Below are positions 1 through 10,432 of a DNA stretch of 64,000 nucleotides, piece by piece; positions within the stretch are counted from its first letter, which is position 1, and every line of letters begins with the position of its first letter. The position numbers and the translations under genes were made by a program. The DNA is from Muscardinus avellanarius (Eukaryota > Chordata > Mammalia > Rodentia > Gliridae). The DNA is taken from assembly GCA_963383645.1 (NCBI GenBank), contig OY726569.1, forward strand, positions 30,275,592 through 30,339,591, given 5' to 3'. Below the pieces are notes generated by a model, which did no database searches, had not been told where the DNA came from, and saw nothing but the letters and a program-made list of their open reading frames with translations.

Positions 1-118
1 GTAATCCCGGCATTTGGGAGGCTGAAGACAGGAGGATCATGGTTCTTGGACAGCCTCAGCTACTTAGTGAGGCCCTTTGAAACTCAGTGAGAACCTGTTT
101 CGAAATAAAGAATTAAAA
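1..118 (+). repeat. B1-ID dimeric SINE, left part, split by a younger SINE
   Basis: The left half runs to 118; its ID-like right half resumes at about 358-430. Between them is a complete younger copy, so this is a nested pair. The 5' end is cut by the window edge. Confidence 0.8.
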
Positions 119-357
119 AAGAGAGCTGGGCGTGATGGCGCACGCTTATAATCCCAGCATTTGGGAGGCTGAGACGGGAGGATTACAGTTTGAGGACGGT
201 CTCAGCTACTTAGTGAGGTCCTCTGCAACTTAGTGAGACCCTGTTTCAAAATAAAGAATAAAAAATTGGGCAGGGGGTGTAGCTCGGAGGTCAAATGCCC
301 CTGGGTTCCATCCCCAGTACTGCCAAAAAAAAAAAAAAAAAAAGTAAAATAAAATAA
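119..357 (+). repeat. B1-ID dimeric SINE nested in an older copy
   Basis: It starts with the B1-like GGCGCACGCTTATAATCC, has the ID-like box TTCCATCCCCAGTACTG and an A20 tail. Confidence 0.85.
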
Positions 358-744
358 AAGGGCTGAGGGGGGCGTGCCTCATCTATAGGATGCCCCTGGG
401 CTCAATTCCCAGTACCAAAAATAAAATATAAAATAAATAAAGTAGAACCTGGGTTTTGGAAAGAGGGGGCAGAAAGGGCATTTCAAGCATGTGATATGAC
501 GTGAAGGTGGGGGAGAGAAAGCCAAACAGACTTAGTTGGCTGGCAGAAATTGAGCAAGGTGCTTTTGGAGATAAGAACAATGGAATTGATGACAGGCCTC
601 TTGCTTAAAGGCAAAAGGATCTGCCAAAAGTTATCTTTGGCCTCCTCTGTGAGATAAGTGGGAACCGTGCAGGTGTTCAGGGCCACTGCCTGATGATTTT
701 GAGGAAAGAACTGTGCTGCCCTGTGCCTGGAGAAAGAAAACAAG

Positions 745-945
745 CAATTATTAAGTGTCAGCTGAGCCCCAGACAGCTTATTTAAGGCATTCACTATGAA
801 TGTGAAGCAGGTATTATTATCCAGAGCTTCCAGAGAGGAAGCAACCTATGCTGAGGGTTCACAGAGGCTGCGTGGCTTGCTCAGACTCACTCAGCTGGGA
901 ACACACTGGCCAGAACTCAAACCAAAGCCTGGGTGTTCCCTGTAG
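745..945 (-). repeat. MIR element
   Basis: The plus strand shows the reverse MIR pattern: TATTATTATCCAG, then a GAGG-AAGC stretch, then CTCAGCTGGGAACACACTGGCCAGAACTC resembles the complement of the MIR core (split here for length: CTCAGCTGGGAAC, CCAGAACTC). It is strongly diverged and thus old. Confidence 0.65.
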
Positions 946-946
946 A

Positions 947-1430
947 GGTAGTGTCAGGGGCAACATGATAACTTCTGTGGGTTCTTGGCTTCCGTGGCGA
1001 AAGAATTTCAATACACGTCAGTCAGAGATAAAGGCAGAGGTTTTATTTATTTTTTTTTGAAGATTTAAAGACGTTTATTAGAAAGACAGAAATACAGAAA
1101 ATAGAGATACAGCCCCATGCCAAAATGGCATGAGGGGGTGACTCGAAATGAATACACCCAAGGCAGAGGTTTTAATTCAAGTAAAGATACATGCTCAGGG
1201 AAAACACTGCCCATCTCGAAAGCACGAGAGTGGCCCAAGAAGAGAGGGTAAAGAGCTGCAAAACCTGCCCCAGAGCTGCCTCAAAATGGCCCAAAGAATG
1301 GCTTAAAATGGCTCAGAGCTGCAAAATGCCCAGAGTGTCCACGAACTGGCCCCAAAATGGCCACAATGGCCCCAAGATGGCAAAAAGCTCCTCTGAACTA
1401 CACTTCTGATACTATAAGATCCCTCTAGAG
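947..1430 (-). mobile_element. Possible LTR fragment (endogenous retrovirus, non-coding)
   Basis: TGTCAGGGG starts a stretch with GTGGCGAAAGAATTTC and AGAGATAAAGGCAGAG, wording typical of antisense R-U5 of class I LTRs, followed by a repetitive AAAATGGCC/CAAAATGG part. Interrupted by a 115-bp retrocopy (1046-1160). No retroviral gene is present. Confidence 0.4.
1046..1160 (-). mobile_element. Short retrocopy flanked by a 15-bp target-site duplication
   Basis: AAGGCAGAGGTTTTA occurs at 1031-1045 and 1160-1174. On the minus strand the insert ends with AATAAACGTCTTTAAATCTTC and then an A-rich tail, as an L1-mobilised 3' end of some transcript would. Confidence 0.55.
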
Positions 1431-1560
1431 AGGGCTGGTGGCCTCTTTCTTTGAAGCTTTCTGGTTCACAGAAGATAAAAATTCCTTTTGGGCCAGGACT
1501 CTTTCCAGAGCAGAGACAGGGCTGTCCAGCTGTGGGGCTCTGTGAACCAAAAGTGTGACT

Positions 1561-1772
1561 TTAGCCAGGCATGGTGGCGCAAGCTTGTAATCCCAGTACT
1601 TGGGAGGTTTAGACAGGAGGATCTGGGTTCCTGGCCAGCCTAAGCTACTTAGTGAGGCCCTCTGCAACTTAGTGAGACCCTGTTTCAAAATAAAGAATAA
1701 AAAATTGGGCTGGGGGTGTAGCTCGGAGGTAGAATGCCCCTGAATTCAATCCCTGGTGCTGAAAAAAAAAAA
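1561..1772 (+). repeat. B1-ID dimeric SINE
   Basis: A full copy with an A11 tail. Flanked by AAAGTGTGAC-like repeats, shared with the next, inverted copy. Confidence 0.85.
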
Positions 1773-1777
1773 AGCGT

Positions 1778-1985
1778 GACTTTTTTTTTTTTTTGGTGGT
1801 ACTGGGGTTCCAGGTAACCCTTCTACCTCCGGGTTACACTCCCAGACCTATTTTTTAAAAATACTTTTTAAACTTTGGAAACAGGGTCTCTTAAGCCAGC
1901 GTGGCTGGCTTGGAACCTGCGTGATCCTCCTGTCTCCGCCTCTGAAGCGCGGGGATTACAAGCGTGCGCCACCACACCTGGCAAA
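1778..1985 (-). repeat. B1-ID SINE, short right-half subtype
   Basis: Inverted relative to the previous copy and separated from it only by GCGTGAC. It shows the subtype-2 words GGTGGTACTGGGGTTCC and GGAAACAGGGTCTC. Confidence 0.85.
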
Positions 1986-2099
1986 GTGTGACCTTTTTGA
2001 GCTCAAGTTTAATCGCCTCAGGAATTTCCTGAGTCCTCCATTATGATTAAATCCATGGACCTGACTTTTTTAGAATAACCAAATTCTGTTAAAGATTCT

Positions 2100-2102
<3 letters not shown>

Positions 2103-2133
<31 letters not shown>

Positions 2134-2545
2134 GTACCGGGAATGGACCCAGGTGCATTCTACCTCTGAGCTACACCCCGAGCCCTAATTTTTTTTTTTT
2201 TTTTTTTTTTTTGTTATACTGGGAATGGAACCCAGGGGCCTTCTACCTCTGGGCTACACTCCCAGGCCTATTTTATATTTTATTTGGAAACAGGATCTCT
2301 TAAGCCAGCTGAGGCTGGCTTCGAACTTGCGCCATCCTCCTGTCTCAGCCTCCCAAGCGTGGGGATTACAAGCGTGCACCACCACGCCTGGCGCTACTTT
2401 TTTTTTTATTCTTTATTTTGAAACAGGGTCTCACTAAATTGCAGAGGACCTCACTAAATTGCTGAGGCTGGCCTCGAACCTGCGATCCTCCTATCTCAAT
2501 CTCCCAAGTATCGGTATCACAGGCATGCACCATCACACCTGGCTC
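2103..2545 (-). repeat. B1-ID SINE split by a nested SINE (2187-2395), both minus
   Basis: The ID-like right half (2103-2186) and B1-like left half (2396-2545) of one element bracket a complete minus-strand copy. A further left-half remnant follows at 2546-2660. Confidence 0.75.
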
Positions 2546-2738
2546 CTTTTTATTTTTTATTTTGAAATGGGGGTCTTGCTAAATAACTATGCGCTGGCCT
2601 CAAACTTGCGATCTTCCTGTCTCAGCTTCCCAAGTACAGAGATTGCAGATTGGTGCCTAGTTGAACTTGAGCCTTTTGAGATCTGGAGCCCTGGTGTTCC
2701 TTCAAGTCAGCTGCCTTTTCTTCTGCTAATCCTTTCTA

Positions 2739-2784
2739 CACACACGTGTGCGCGCGCGCGCACACACACACACACACACACAGC
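2739..2784. repeat. (CA/CG)n microsatellite
   Basis: An alternating ACACACGTGTGCGCGCGCG then (CA)n tract, potentially Z-DNA forming. Confidence 0.85.
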
Positions 2785-3212
2785 CTCTCAGCCCCTGAGC
2801 AGTCAAAGAGCAGAGATGGTTTGCAGGGAGGAGAGAGACCAGGAGCCCTAGGGCAGGCCCAGTCAAAGCTGGGCTCGCTGCCATGCTTGGTCAGAGGCAG
2901 TGGGAGTTAGTAGGAGGCAGGTACTAGAGCTACCACGAGGCCCTGAGCGCCGTGGGGCAGTGTGTGTACTGACTCTGTTACTTAAGATTTAGTATCAGAG
3001 CCGGCTGCCATAGTATTCTGGGTGTCAGGGATCCCGTACTAAACCCCAGACCCACTGCCTCTGCCTTGCTGGCACTTTCGGTCTAGTGCAGCCCTGCCCA
3101 CTTTCTGTGATGATGGGAAAATGTCCAAGATCTGCATTCTGCAATATGGTTGCCACTAGTTCACGTGGCTGCCCAGCACCTGATATGTGGCCAGTGCCAT
3201 GGAGGAACTGAA

Positions 3213-3320
3213 TTTATTCCTTCCTTCCTTTCTTCCTTCCCTTTCTTTCTCTCTTTCCTTCTTTTCTTTCTTTTCTTTTCTTTTCTCTTCTCTTCTCTTC
3301 TTTTCTTTTCTTTCTTTCGT
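3213..3320. repeat. (TTCC/TTTC/TCTTT)n polypyrimidine tract
   Basis: About 105 bp of pure pyrimidine repeats derived from the tail of the adjacent minus-strand SINE. Confidence 0.85.
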
Positions 3321-3525
3321 GCTGGTGATTGAACCGCAGGGCATTTCTACCTCTGAGCTACACCCCCAGCCCGATTTTGTTTTTTTATTCTTTATTTTGA
3401 AACAGGGTCTCATTGAGTTGCCAAGGGCCTCACTAAGTAGCTGAGGCTGTCCTCAAACCGCGATCCTCCTGTCTCAGCCTCCCAAATGCTGGGATTACAA
3501 GCATGTGTCCCCATGCCCGACTTCC
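3320..3525 (-). repeat. B1-ID dimeric SINE
   Basis: A complete minus-strand copy. A B1-like left half alone follows at 3535-3675. Confidence 0.8.
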
Positions 3526-3734
3526 AGTCCAAGTTTTTCATCTTTATTTTGAAACAGGGTCTCACTAAGTTGTGGAGGGCCTCCTTAAATAACTGAGGCT
3601 GGGTGCAAACCCAGATCCTCCTGTCTCAGCCTCCCAAGTACTGGGATTACAAGTACGCACCACCTTGCCTGGTTCTTGAAACTGAATTTCTAATTTCATT
3701 TCATTTTAATTAATTAATTTATTTATTTATTTAT

Positions 3735-3925
3735 TTTGGTGGTACTGGGGTTCCTGGAAACCCTTCTACCTCTGGGCTACACTCCCAGACCTATTTTTCT
3801 TATACTTTTTATTTGGAAACAGGGTCTGTTAAGACAGCGCGGCTGGCTTCGAACCTGTGTGATCCTCCTGTCTCCGCCTCCCAAGTGCAGGGATTACAAG
3901 TATGCGCCACCACACCCGGCCATTT
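3735..3925 (-). repeat. B1-ID SINE, subtype 2
   Basis: A (TTTA)n tail at 3712-3735 precedes GGTGGTACTGGGGTTCC; the copy ends in CACACCCGGCC. Confidence 0.85.
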
Positions 3926-4139
3926 TAATTATTTTAAATCCAAATAGCCATGTGGGGCTCATGGCAAGAATTGAACGAGAAGGTCTTGTGGTTGAACCTT
4001 CTAAGCTAGAACAGGACACAGGCCCTCGAGGTCCCACAGAGGGGCCACCTTGCCTGGACTCTGGTTGAGTTAAGGCGCTTTTCCAGAATGGGTGACACGT
4101 AATGGTTTGCAATCTTTTTTCTTACACTCCAGATGTTTT

Positions 4140-5126
4140 TTACTTTTCTTGTAAAACTTTCCAGTGAAGAAGAACATTTGGAAGAAAATGGCGGTATTAG
4201 AGGCAAGATGGCGACGTGGCGCCCGCCACCGCACGAAAAGTGACTTTTGGAAGAAATACCCCAGAAGAGATCAGAAAGTAGACTGCTCCTGCCACACATG
4301 CTCAGGAATTTTTTTTTTTTTTGGTGGTACTGGGGTTCCTGGAAGCCCTTCTACTTCCGGGTTACACTCCCAGACCTATTTTATATTTTTATTTGGAAAC
4401 AGGGTCTCCTAAGCCAGCGAGGCCGGCTTCAAACCTGTGCGATCCTCCTGTCTCCACCTCCCAAGTGCGAGGATTACAAGCGTGGGCCACCACGCCCGGA
4501 AATGCTCAGGAATTCTTGACAACATACTCTGTAAGAAAAATGTTCCAGGTGCATGGGAGGGAGCCCAGCATGGTGGGCCAGGCTCACCGCGCTGCGGGGC
4601 CTCGGTGCTCATGGCCAACGCGCTCCTCTGTGCCGCGCTGGGGGCCATGGTGTGAATGGAGCCGCAGATCTCTGTGGTGAAGCTGTGGGCCTCTGCTGCT
4701 GGTGGGTGATAAAATTAATTGCTGCTAAGTACTCGGGCTCCTAGCTTCTGCAAAGACACATACTGTTTTCTTTTATTAAAAAATATTGAAGAAAAAATGG
4801 GAACCTCTGTAGACATCCTGCTCACTGTGTCAGGGCCCGGGCCTTCTCCACAGCGAGGCTGGGACCGGGGCCTGCTCCACACGAAGGGCCAGCGGCCCCT
4901 GCGACCGTGCAGTCAGGAAGCACTCGAAGCTGCTGCTGCTTCACCTCTGCTCTCAGCAGACTCCCATCCAAGTGGCTGTTACTTAAAAAATTAGTTGAGA
5001 GTGGATCATCTAATCAACGTTACTCATCTGGCTTTCAGGATTACAGTAAAGTGGGAATCAGTGCTGAAAATAAACGAAGGACTTCTAAGGCAGAAAGAGA
5101 TTGTAAGTGATTGGATTTGGAGAATT
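4140..5126 (+). other. Unassigned stretch, possibly retrotransposed, interrupted by a SINE
   Basis: Contains ATGGCGGTATTAGAGG and ATGGCGACGTGGCGC-type words followed by GC-rich then AT-rich sequence. I do not recognise a gene or repeat. No frame is open for long. It ends where an L1 3' end begins. Confidence 0.3.
4311..4501 (-). repeat. B1-ID SINE, subtype 2, with 13-bp TSD
   Basis: ATGCTCAGGAATT is found at 4298-4310 and again at 4502-4514, exactly flanking the element and its T tract. Confidence 0.9.
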
Positions 5127-6040
5127 AGAAACTCTAATACAAGCCGGGCGTGGTGGCGCACGCTTGTAATCCCTGCTTGGGAGGCTGAGACAGGAGGATC
5201 GCATGGGTTCGAAGCCAGCCTCAGCTACTTAGTGAGACTGTTTCCAAATAAAATATAAATAGGTCTGGGAGTATAGCCCGGAGGTAGAAAGCTTCTGGGT
5301 TCCACTCCCAGCACACACACCCCCCAAAAAAGAAACTCTAATACATTGTTGGCGGGATTGCAAATTAGTGCAACCACTTTGGAAAACAGTATGGAGGATC
5401 CTCAGAAGAATGAATAGGAACTTACCATATGATCCAGCGATACCACTTCTGGGTTTCTACCCAAAAGAATGGAAACCAAGCTACCAAACTAATGCATGAG
5501 GATCTATGTTCGTAGCTGCACAATACATCATTCCCAAACTATGGAACCAGCCAAGATGTCCATCAACAGATGAGCAGATTACAAAACTATGAGATTTGTA
5601 CACAATGGAATTTTACCCAGCCATAAAGAAGAAGAAAGTTATGTCATTTACAAGGAAATGTATGGAACTGGAAAACAGTATGCTAAGTGAGATTAGTCAC
5701 AAGAAGAAAGAAATTGGATGCTCTTCCTATTTTGGAGAAGCAAGGTAGAAAATGGGTCATAGGAGGAACTCTGGACGAAGAAGGAGAAACTCTAGATGAG
5801 CAAATAAGGCGACCAACTGAGGGGGTGGGAGGAAGGAATATTCCCTCATGTACATGGTGTACATTAACAAACATATCAAAGTTATTCACTAAGCCCAACA
5901 TGGGAAGGAGGGCGGAGGGGGGGGAGTGGGGTGGGAACTGGGGAAGGGCTGAATGAGTGATGTGTGCATGTGTGCTCTACCATTTTGCACTGCATTAAGA
6001 TGTATGGCTACAACGTACCAATAAAATTTTTAAAAAGAAT
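5127..6040 (+). mobile_element. LINE-1 3' UTR end, split by a SINE
   Basis: From 5345 the sequence reads as the well-known L1 3' end (AATTAGTGCAACCACTTTGG, CCATATGATCCAGC, CCAGCCATAAAGAAGAA) and stops at CAATAAAATTTTTAAAAAG. No ORF2 coding part remains. A G-rich run at about 5910-5935 is the usual L1 3' UTR polypurine tract. Confidence 0.9.
5142..5330 (+). repeat. B1-ID SINE, subtype 2, inserted in L1 with 15-bp TSD
   Basis: AGAAACTCTAATACA at 5127-5141 and 5331-5345 flank the copy perfectly, which shows a recent insertion into the L1. Confidence 0.92.
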
Positions 6041-6283
6041 AACATTTGTATACACAAAACATGTCCAAATCATAGGCATATACCTCTGATATTCCCTTTT
6101 AAAAATTCTCCCAACCACAGGGTGGGTAGGGGTCAGTGGGGAACTGGACGTACAAGAGTGGAAGGGGTTGTAAATGTCTTCTCAGGGATATTTAGACAGA
6201 ACCTGAAATCTGGGTCCTTGTTCTGTGGCCTTGAGAGGAGAGCATGCATTGAGGGTGGGGAGGAAGGACTATTCTAGTTATTT

Positions 6284-6705
6284 TTTTTGTGGTACTGAGC
6301 TTGAACCCAAGGACATTCTAACGCCAACTTACACCCTAAGTCTATTTTTTAAATTTATTGCCGGGCGTGGTGGCGCACACTTGTAATACCTGTGCTTGGG
6401 AGGCGGAGATAGGAGGATCACGCTGGTTCGGAGCCAGCCGCGCTGGCTTAAGAGACCCTGTTTCCAAATTTAAAAAATATATAAAATAGGTCTGGGAGTG
6501 TAGCCCGTAGAAGGGCTTCCAGGAACCCCAGTACCACCAAAAAAAAAAAAAAAAAAAAGTAAATTTATTCTTTACTTTTGAAACAGGGTTTCACTAAGTT
6601 GTGGAGAGCCTCACTAAGTAGCTGAGGCTGGCTGCAAACCTGTGATCCTCCTGTCTCAGCCTCCCAAGTACTGGGATTACAAGTGTGTGCCACCACGCCT
6701 GGCTG
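6284..6705 (-). repeat. Minus B1-ID SINE split by a plus-strand SINE
   Basis: Right half 6284-6356 and left half 6562-6705 belong to one minus element; the plus-strand subtype-2 copy at 6357-6560 separates them. Confidence 0.8.
6357..6560 (+). repeat. B1-ID SINE, subtype 2, nested in inverse orientation
   Basis: GCCGGGCGTGGTGGCGCAC to GTACCACC plus A18. Confidence 0.85.
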
Positions 6706-6875
6706 CAAAAAGGACTAATTTTAAAGAATAACAGGCAGGACTGGGCAGCAGGCGGGACTGAAATTCAGGGCTGAAGGCAATTCTGAGTTTGACTGGCAGG
6801 TTGTAAAGCAGAGATTGGAGAATTTGCGGTTTCCACAGAGGTCTTAGAATGTGGTGTGTGTGTGGGGGGGTGGAG

Positions 6876-7300
6876 CATGGTGGGGCACACCTGTAATTCC
6901 AGTACTTGGGTGGCTGACGCAGGATAATTGCAGGTTGGAGACCAGCCTCAGCAACTTAGTGAGACCCTGTTTCAAAATTAAAATTAATTTTTTACCACAA
7001 TATGATGTATGAATATAATGCACCAATAAAAATAAAAAAAATAAAAAAATTAAAGTTAAAAAAAGCTAGGTGTGGCAGCGCACACTAATTTCAGTACTTG
7101 GGAGGCTGAGACAAGAGAATTGCAGTTTCTACAGCCAGCCTCAGCAAGCCCCTCTGCAATTTAGTGAGACTCTGTTTCAAAAAAGAAAAAGAAAAATATA
7201 GGGCTGCAGGTGTAGCTCAGAAATAGAATGCCCCTGGGTTCAATCCCCAATACCTCAAAAAATAAAAATTAAAGGGGCTGGGGTATAGCTCAGAGGTAGA
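6876..7300 (+). repeat. Two B1-ID SINEs and an ID-like remnant in tandem
   Basis: Left-half copy 6876-7045, full copy 7064-7265, ID-like piece 7274-7305 (GGGGCTGGGGTATAGCTCAG). Confidence 0.75.
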
Positions 7301-7617
7301 ATGTGGTAGGGGAGGGAGGGGTGTGTAAGAAGAGAAAGGCATTCCTTGATTATGTTTGGCTTGATGTGGAGATGTCCTGCGGCAGCAAGAAATACTTGCC
7401 TGAGAGAGGCTGAGAGGTCAGAGTGAGAGGGAAGAGGCGAGCGTGGGTGTGGAGGTCAGCGTGGTGTCAGGGTGCGCAGGTAGTGATTACCCCCGCGAGG
7501 GATGGGGACTCTGAGAAGAGGCACACGAACAGGCTTTGGCAGAATCGTGGCCAGGGCAGGCCGCAGGGTGTGGGGTGGGGAGCGGGGACGGGGGCAAAGG
7601 GAGAAATGAACAATGAA

Positions 7618-7768
7618 GTTTCTGTGTTCTCAAAGCCATTATTAAAGCGAACTAATAATGACCAGCTGCTGCACAGCCATTATGACAAGAAACTGAGACT
7701 CTGCCAAGGCCATGTGCTCAGAGGTGATGGAGCCCAGGCTGTCCAAGTCCAGAGACAGTCTCGCTCAC
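7618..7768 (-). repeat. MIR-like relic
   Basis: Diverged reverse MIR wording (ACAAGAAACTGAGACTC, CCAAGGCCATGTGCTCAG). An ID fragment in minus sense follows at 7770-7835. Confidence 0.45.
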
Positions 7769-8035
7769 ATTTTCTTTTTTGTACTGGGGGTCTACCCCAG
7801 GCCAGCGCTTTTCCGCTGAGCTACATCCCAGTCCTCACTCACATTCTTTCCAGCCCAGCACGCACACTGCTGGTCATGCAGCGGGTGTGGGAAGAAGCGC
7901 TGGAGGCTTCAGGGAAGATGGGGTGGATATGTGGGGGCCCCCACTCCACTCCCTGGCCACCCACCCGGGGCAGGAGCCAGCAAAGGAAGGGAACTCACTC
8001 CCGGATGCTGCTCAGCTGGTTTCAGGTGATGATGT

Positions 8036-8252
8036 TTGTTTGTTTGTTTTGCGGGTCTGGGGATGGACTCCAGGGGCATTTGACCTCCAAGCTACACCCC
8101 TGCCCTATTTTTTTATTCTTTATTTTGAAACCGGGTCTCACTGAGTTGCAGAGGGCCTCACTAAGTAGCTGGGGCCGTCTGCGAACCGCGATCCTCCAGG
8201 TCTCAGCCTCCTGAATGCTGGGATTACAAGCGTGCGCCACCACGCCCGGCTT
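8036..8252 (-). repeat. B1-ID dimeric SINE with 14-bp TSD
   Basis: AGGTGATGATGTTT at 8024-8037 and 8253-8266. The copy is near consensus (GCGTGCGCCACCACGCCCGG). Confidence 0.9.
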
Positions 8253-8370
8253 AGGTGATGATGTTTAGACGAGTGGGTGAGGGGCGCCCTGGGGACTTAG
8301 GGGAAATCAAGTGTTGGGAAGTCTGAGGCGCAGTGCAAGTCACACTAAAGGAGACGAGAAAGGGGACTAT

Positions 8371-8790
8371 CTGCTGGGTGTGGTAGTGCACACCTGTAAT
8401 TCCAGTCTTACTCAGGAGGCTGAGGCAGGAGGATTGCAAGTTTTGTTTTTTTTTTTTTTTTTTTTGCAGTACTGGGGATATTACTCAGGGGCATTCTACC
8501 TCCAAGCTACACCTCCAGCCCTATTTTTTATTTTTTATTTTTAAACAGGATCTCACTGAGTTTTCAAAGGGCCTTACTAAATAGCTCAGACTGTCCGCAA
8601 ACCCGGATCCTCCTGTCTCAGCCTCCCAAGTGCTGGGATTACAAGCATGAGCCACCACGCCCAGTTCGGATTACAAATTTAAGGTCAGCCTGGGTAATTT
8701 AGTGAGACCCTGTCTCAGAATAAAAAATAAAGAGGACTGTAGATCAGTGGTAAAAAGCCCCACCACTGCAAAAAAAAAAAAAAAAAAAAG
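8371..8790 (+). repeat. Plus B1-ID SINE split by a minus SINE (8444-8668)
   Basis: Left part 8371-8440 and right part 8669-8790 are one older plus element; a complete minus copy with a T18 tract interrupts it. Confidence 0.8.
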
Positions 8791-8799
8791 GTGGGGGGA

Positions 8800-9489
8800 G
8801 GAGGGGAGGAGAGTACATTGGGAGGGGAGAGAATCTGAGCAGGGCACTTGGCACACAGCGATGAGGGCGGAGTTGAAGAGTCCCGGTGACACAGGGGAGG
8901 GAAGTGCCCAGCTCTTATCTCTTGCACCAGAGGTCCTCCTCTGCCCCCTAGCTTCCTGATTCTTGCGCTGTAACATTGAGCACCACAGAACAGAACGTCA
9001 GAGGGAGGGCTGGAGGAATCCTCGGCAGCCCAAAGGTGCTCCCCGATGTCAAGTCACGCCGCGTGGATGATGATCTCAGTGCTCTGGTACCCATCGTTTT
9101 TATTGGGATGTGTTTAGCAACAAGATGAACTGTGGGTGGGTGATAGCATATTTATAGCTGGCAGGATGTTCATCCCGAAGCAATATGAATTAATGTGTCT
9201 CTGCCACCTGGAGGGAGCTCCCTAGTGGTGGCATATTTTTTTCAGTGACATGTTGGATGAGGACATAGGTGCCATTCTCATAATTGAAGATGGTCAATAG
9301 ATAGTTGGGAGGAAAATAGGATGATGGAATCTGGACAGATTTGACTAGAAGGTATTGGATGGGGATAGACTCGGGTTCTTTGGATCTTAAAAGATCGTAT
9401 GTGCAAGAGCAAGTGTGTAAGAGGTAGAATAACACCAGTGTGTAAAGAGAAAGAGATTCTGGTTCCACAGGGTTGGTCAGAGTAGACCC
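8800..9489. other. Unique intergenic sequence
   Basis: No gene, repeat or motif recognised; short open frames on the minus strand at 9190-9535 have no family resemblance. Confidence 0.4.
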
Positions 9490-9915
9490 TGAATCCCAGC
9501 ATTCGGGAGGCTGAGACAGGAGGATCCAGGTTCACGGCCAGCCCCAGCTACTTAGTGAGGCCCTTTGCAACTCAGTGAGGCCCTGTGGTTTTTTTTTTTT
9601 TTTTTTTTTTTTTTGGTGGTACTGGGGGTGGAACCCAGAGGCTTTCTACCTTCTGGCTATACTCCCAGACCTATTTTCTATTTTATTTGGAAACAGGGTC
9701 TCACTAAGTTGCTGAGAGCCTCACTAAGTAGCTGAGGCTGGCTTCGAACCTGTGCGATCCTCCTGTCTCAGCCTCCCAAGCGCGGGGATTACAAGTGTGT
9801 GCCACCACGCCCAGCTCAGTGAGGCCCTGTTTTTGAAATAAAGAATAAAAAATAGGGCGGGGGGGGTGTAGCTCAGAGGTACAATGCCCCTGAGTTCCAT
9901 CTCCAGTACTGCAAA
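9490..9915 (+). repeat. Plus B1-ID SINE split by a minus SINE (9590-9814)
   Basis: CTCAGTGAGGCCCTGT of the host SINE is duplicated at 9571-9586 and 9815-9830 on both sides of the minus copy. Confidence 0.85.
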
Positions 9916-10001
9916 GAGAGGGAGGGAGGGAGAGAGAGGGGGGGGGGTGCTGGCTCTGTACTTTGTTTGCCCAAAGCACTAACATTACTTGGAGCTGCAC
10001 T

Positions 10002-10002
<1 letters not shown>

Positions 10003-10043
<41 letters not shown>

Positions 10044-10432
10044 GTGGTACTGGGAATAGAACCCAGGGACATTCTACCTCTGAGCTACACCCTCAGAAAC
10101 AGGTCTTTCTAAATTGCAAATGTTAAGCCGGGCGTGGTGGCGCACGCTTGTAATCCCAGCATTCGGGAGGCTGAGACCAGAGGATCGCGGTTCGGGGACA
10201 GCCTCAGCTACTTAGTGAGGCCCTCCGCAACTCAGTGAGACCCGGTTTCAAAATAAAGAATAAAAAATAGGGCAGGGGGTGTAGCTCGGAGGTCAAATGC
10301 CCCTGGGTTCCACCCCCAGACCCACAAAAAAAAAAATTGCAAATGTTGCTGAGGCTAGTCATGAACCTGTGATCCTCCTGTCTCAGCCCCCCAAGTACTA
10401 GAATTACAGACATGTACCACCACACCTGGCTA
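10003..10432 (-). repeat. Minus B1-ID SINE split by a plus SINE (10125-10333), 14-bp TSD
   Basis: AAATTGCAAATGTT at 10111-10124 and 10334-10347 flank the near-consensus plus copy. Confidence 0.9.

Noticed and set aside
7423..8214. 263-codon plus open frame
   Set aside because: Crosses MIR-like and SINE sequence; the C-terminal third is translated SINE.
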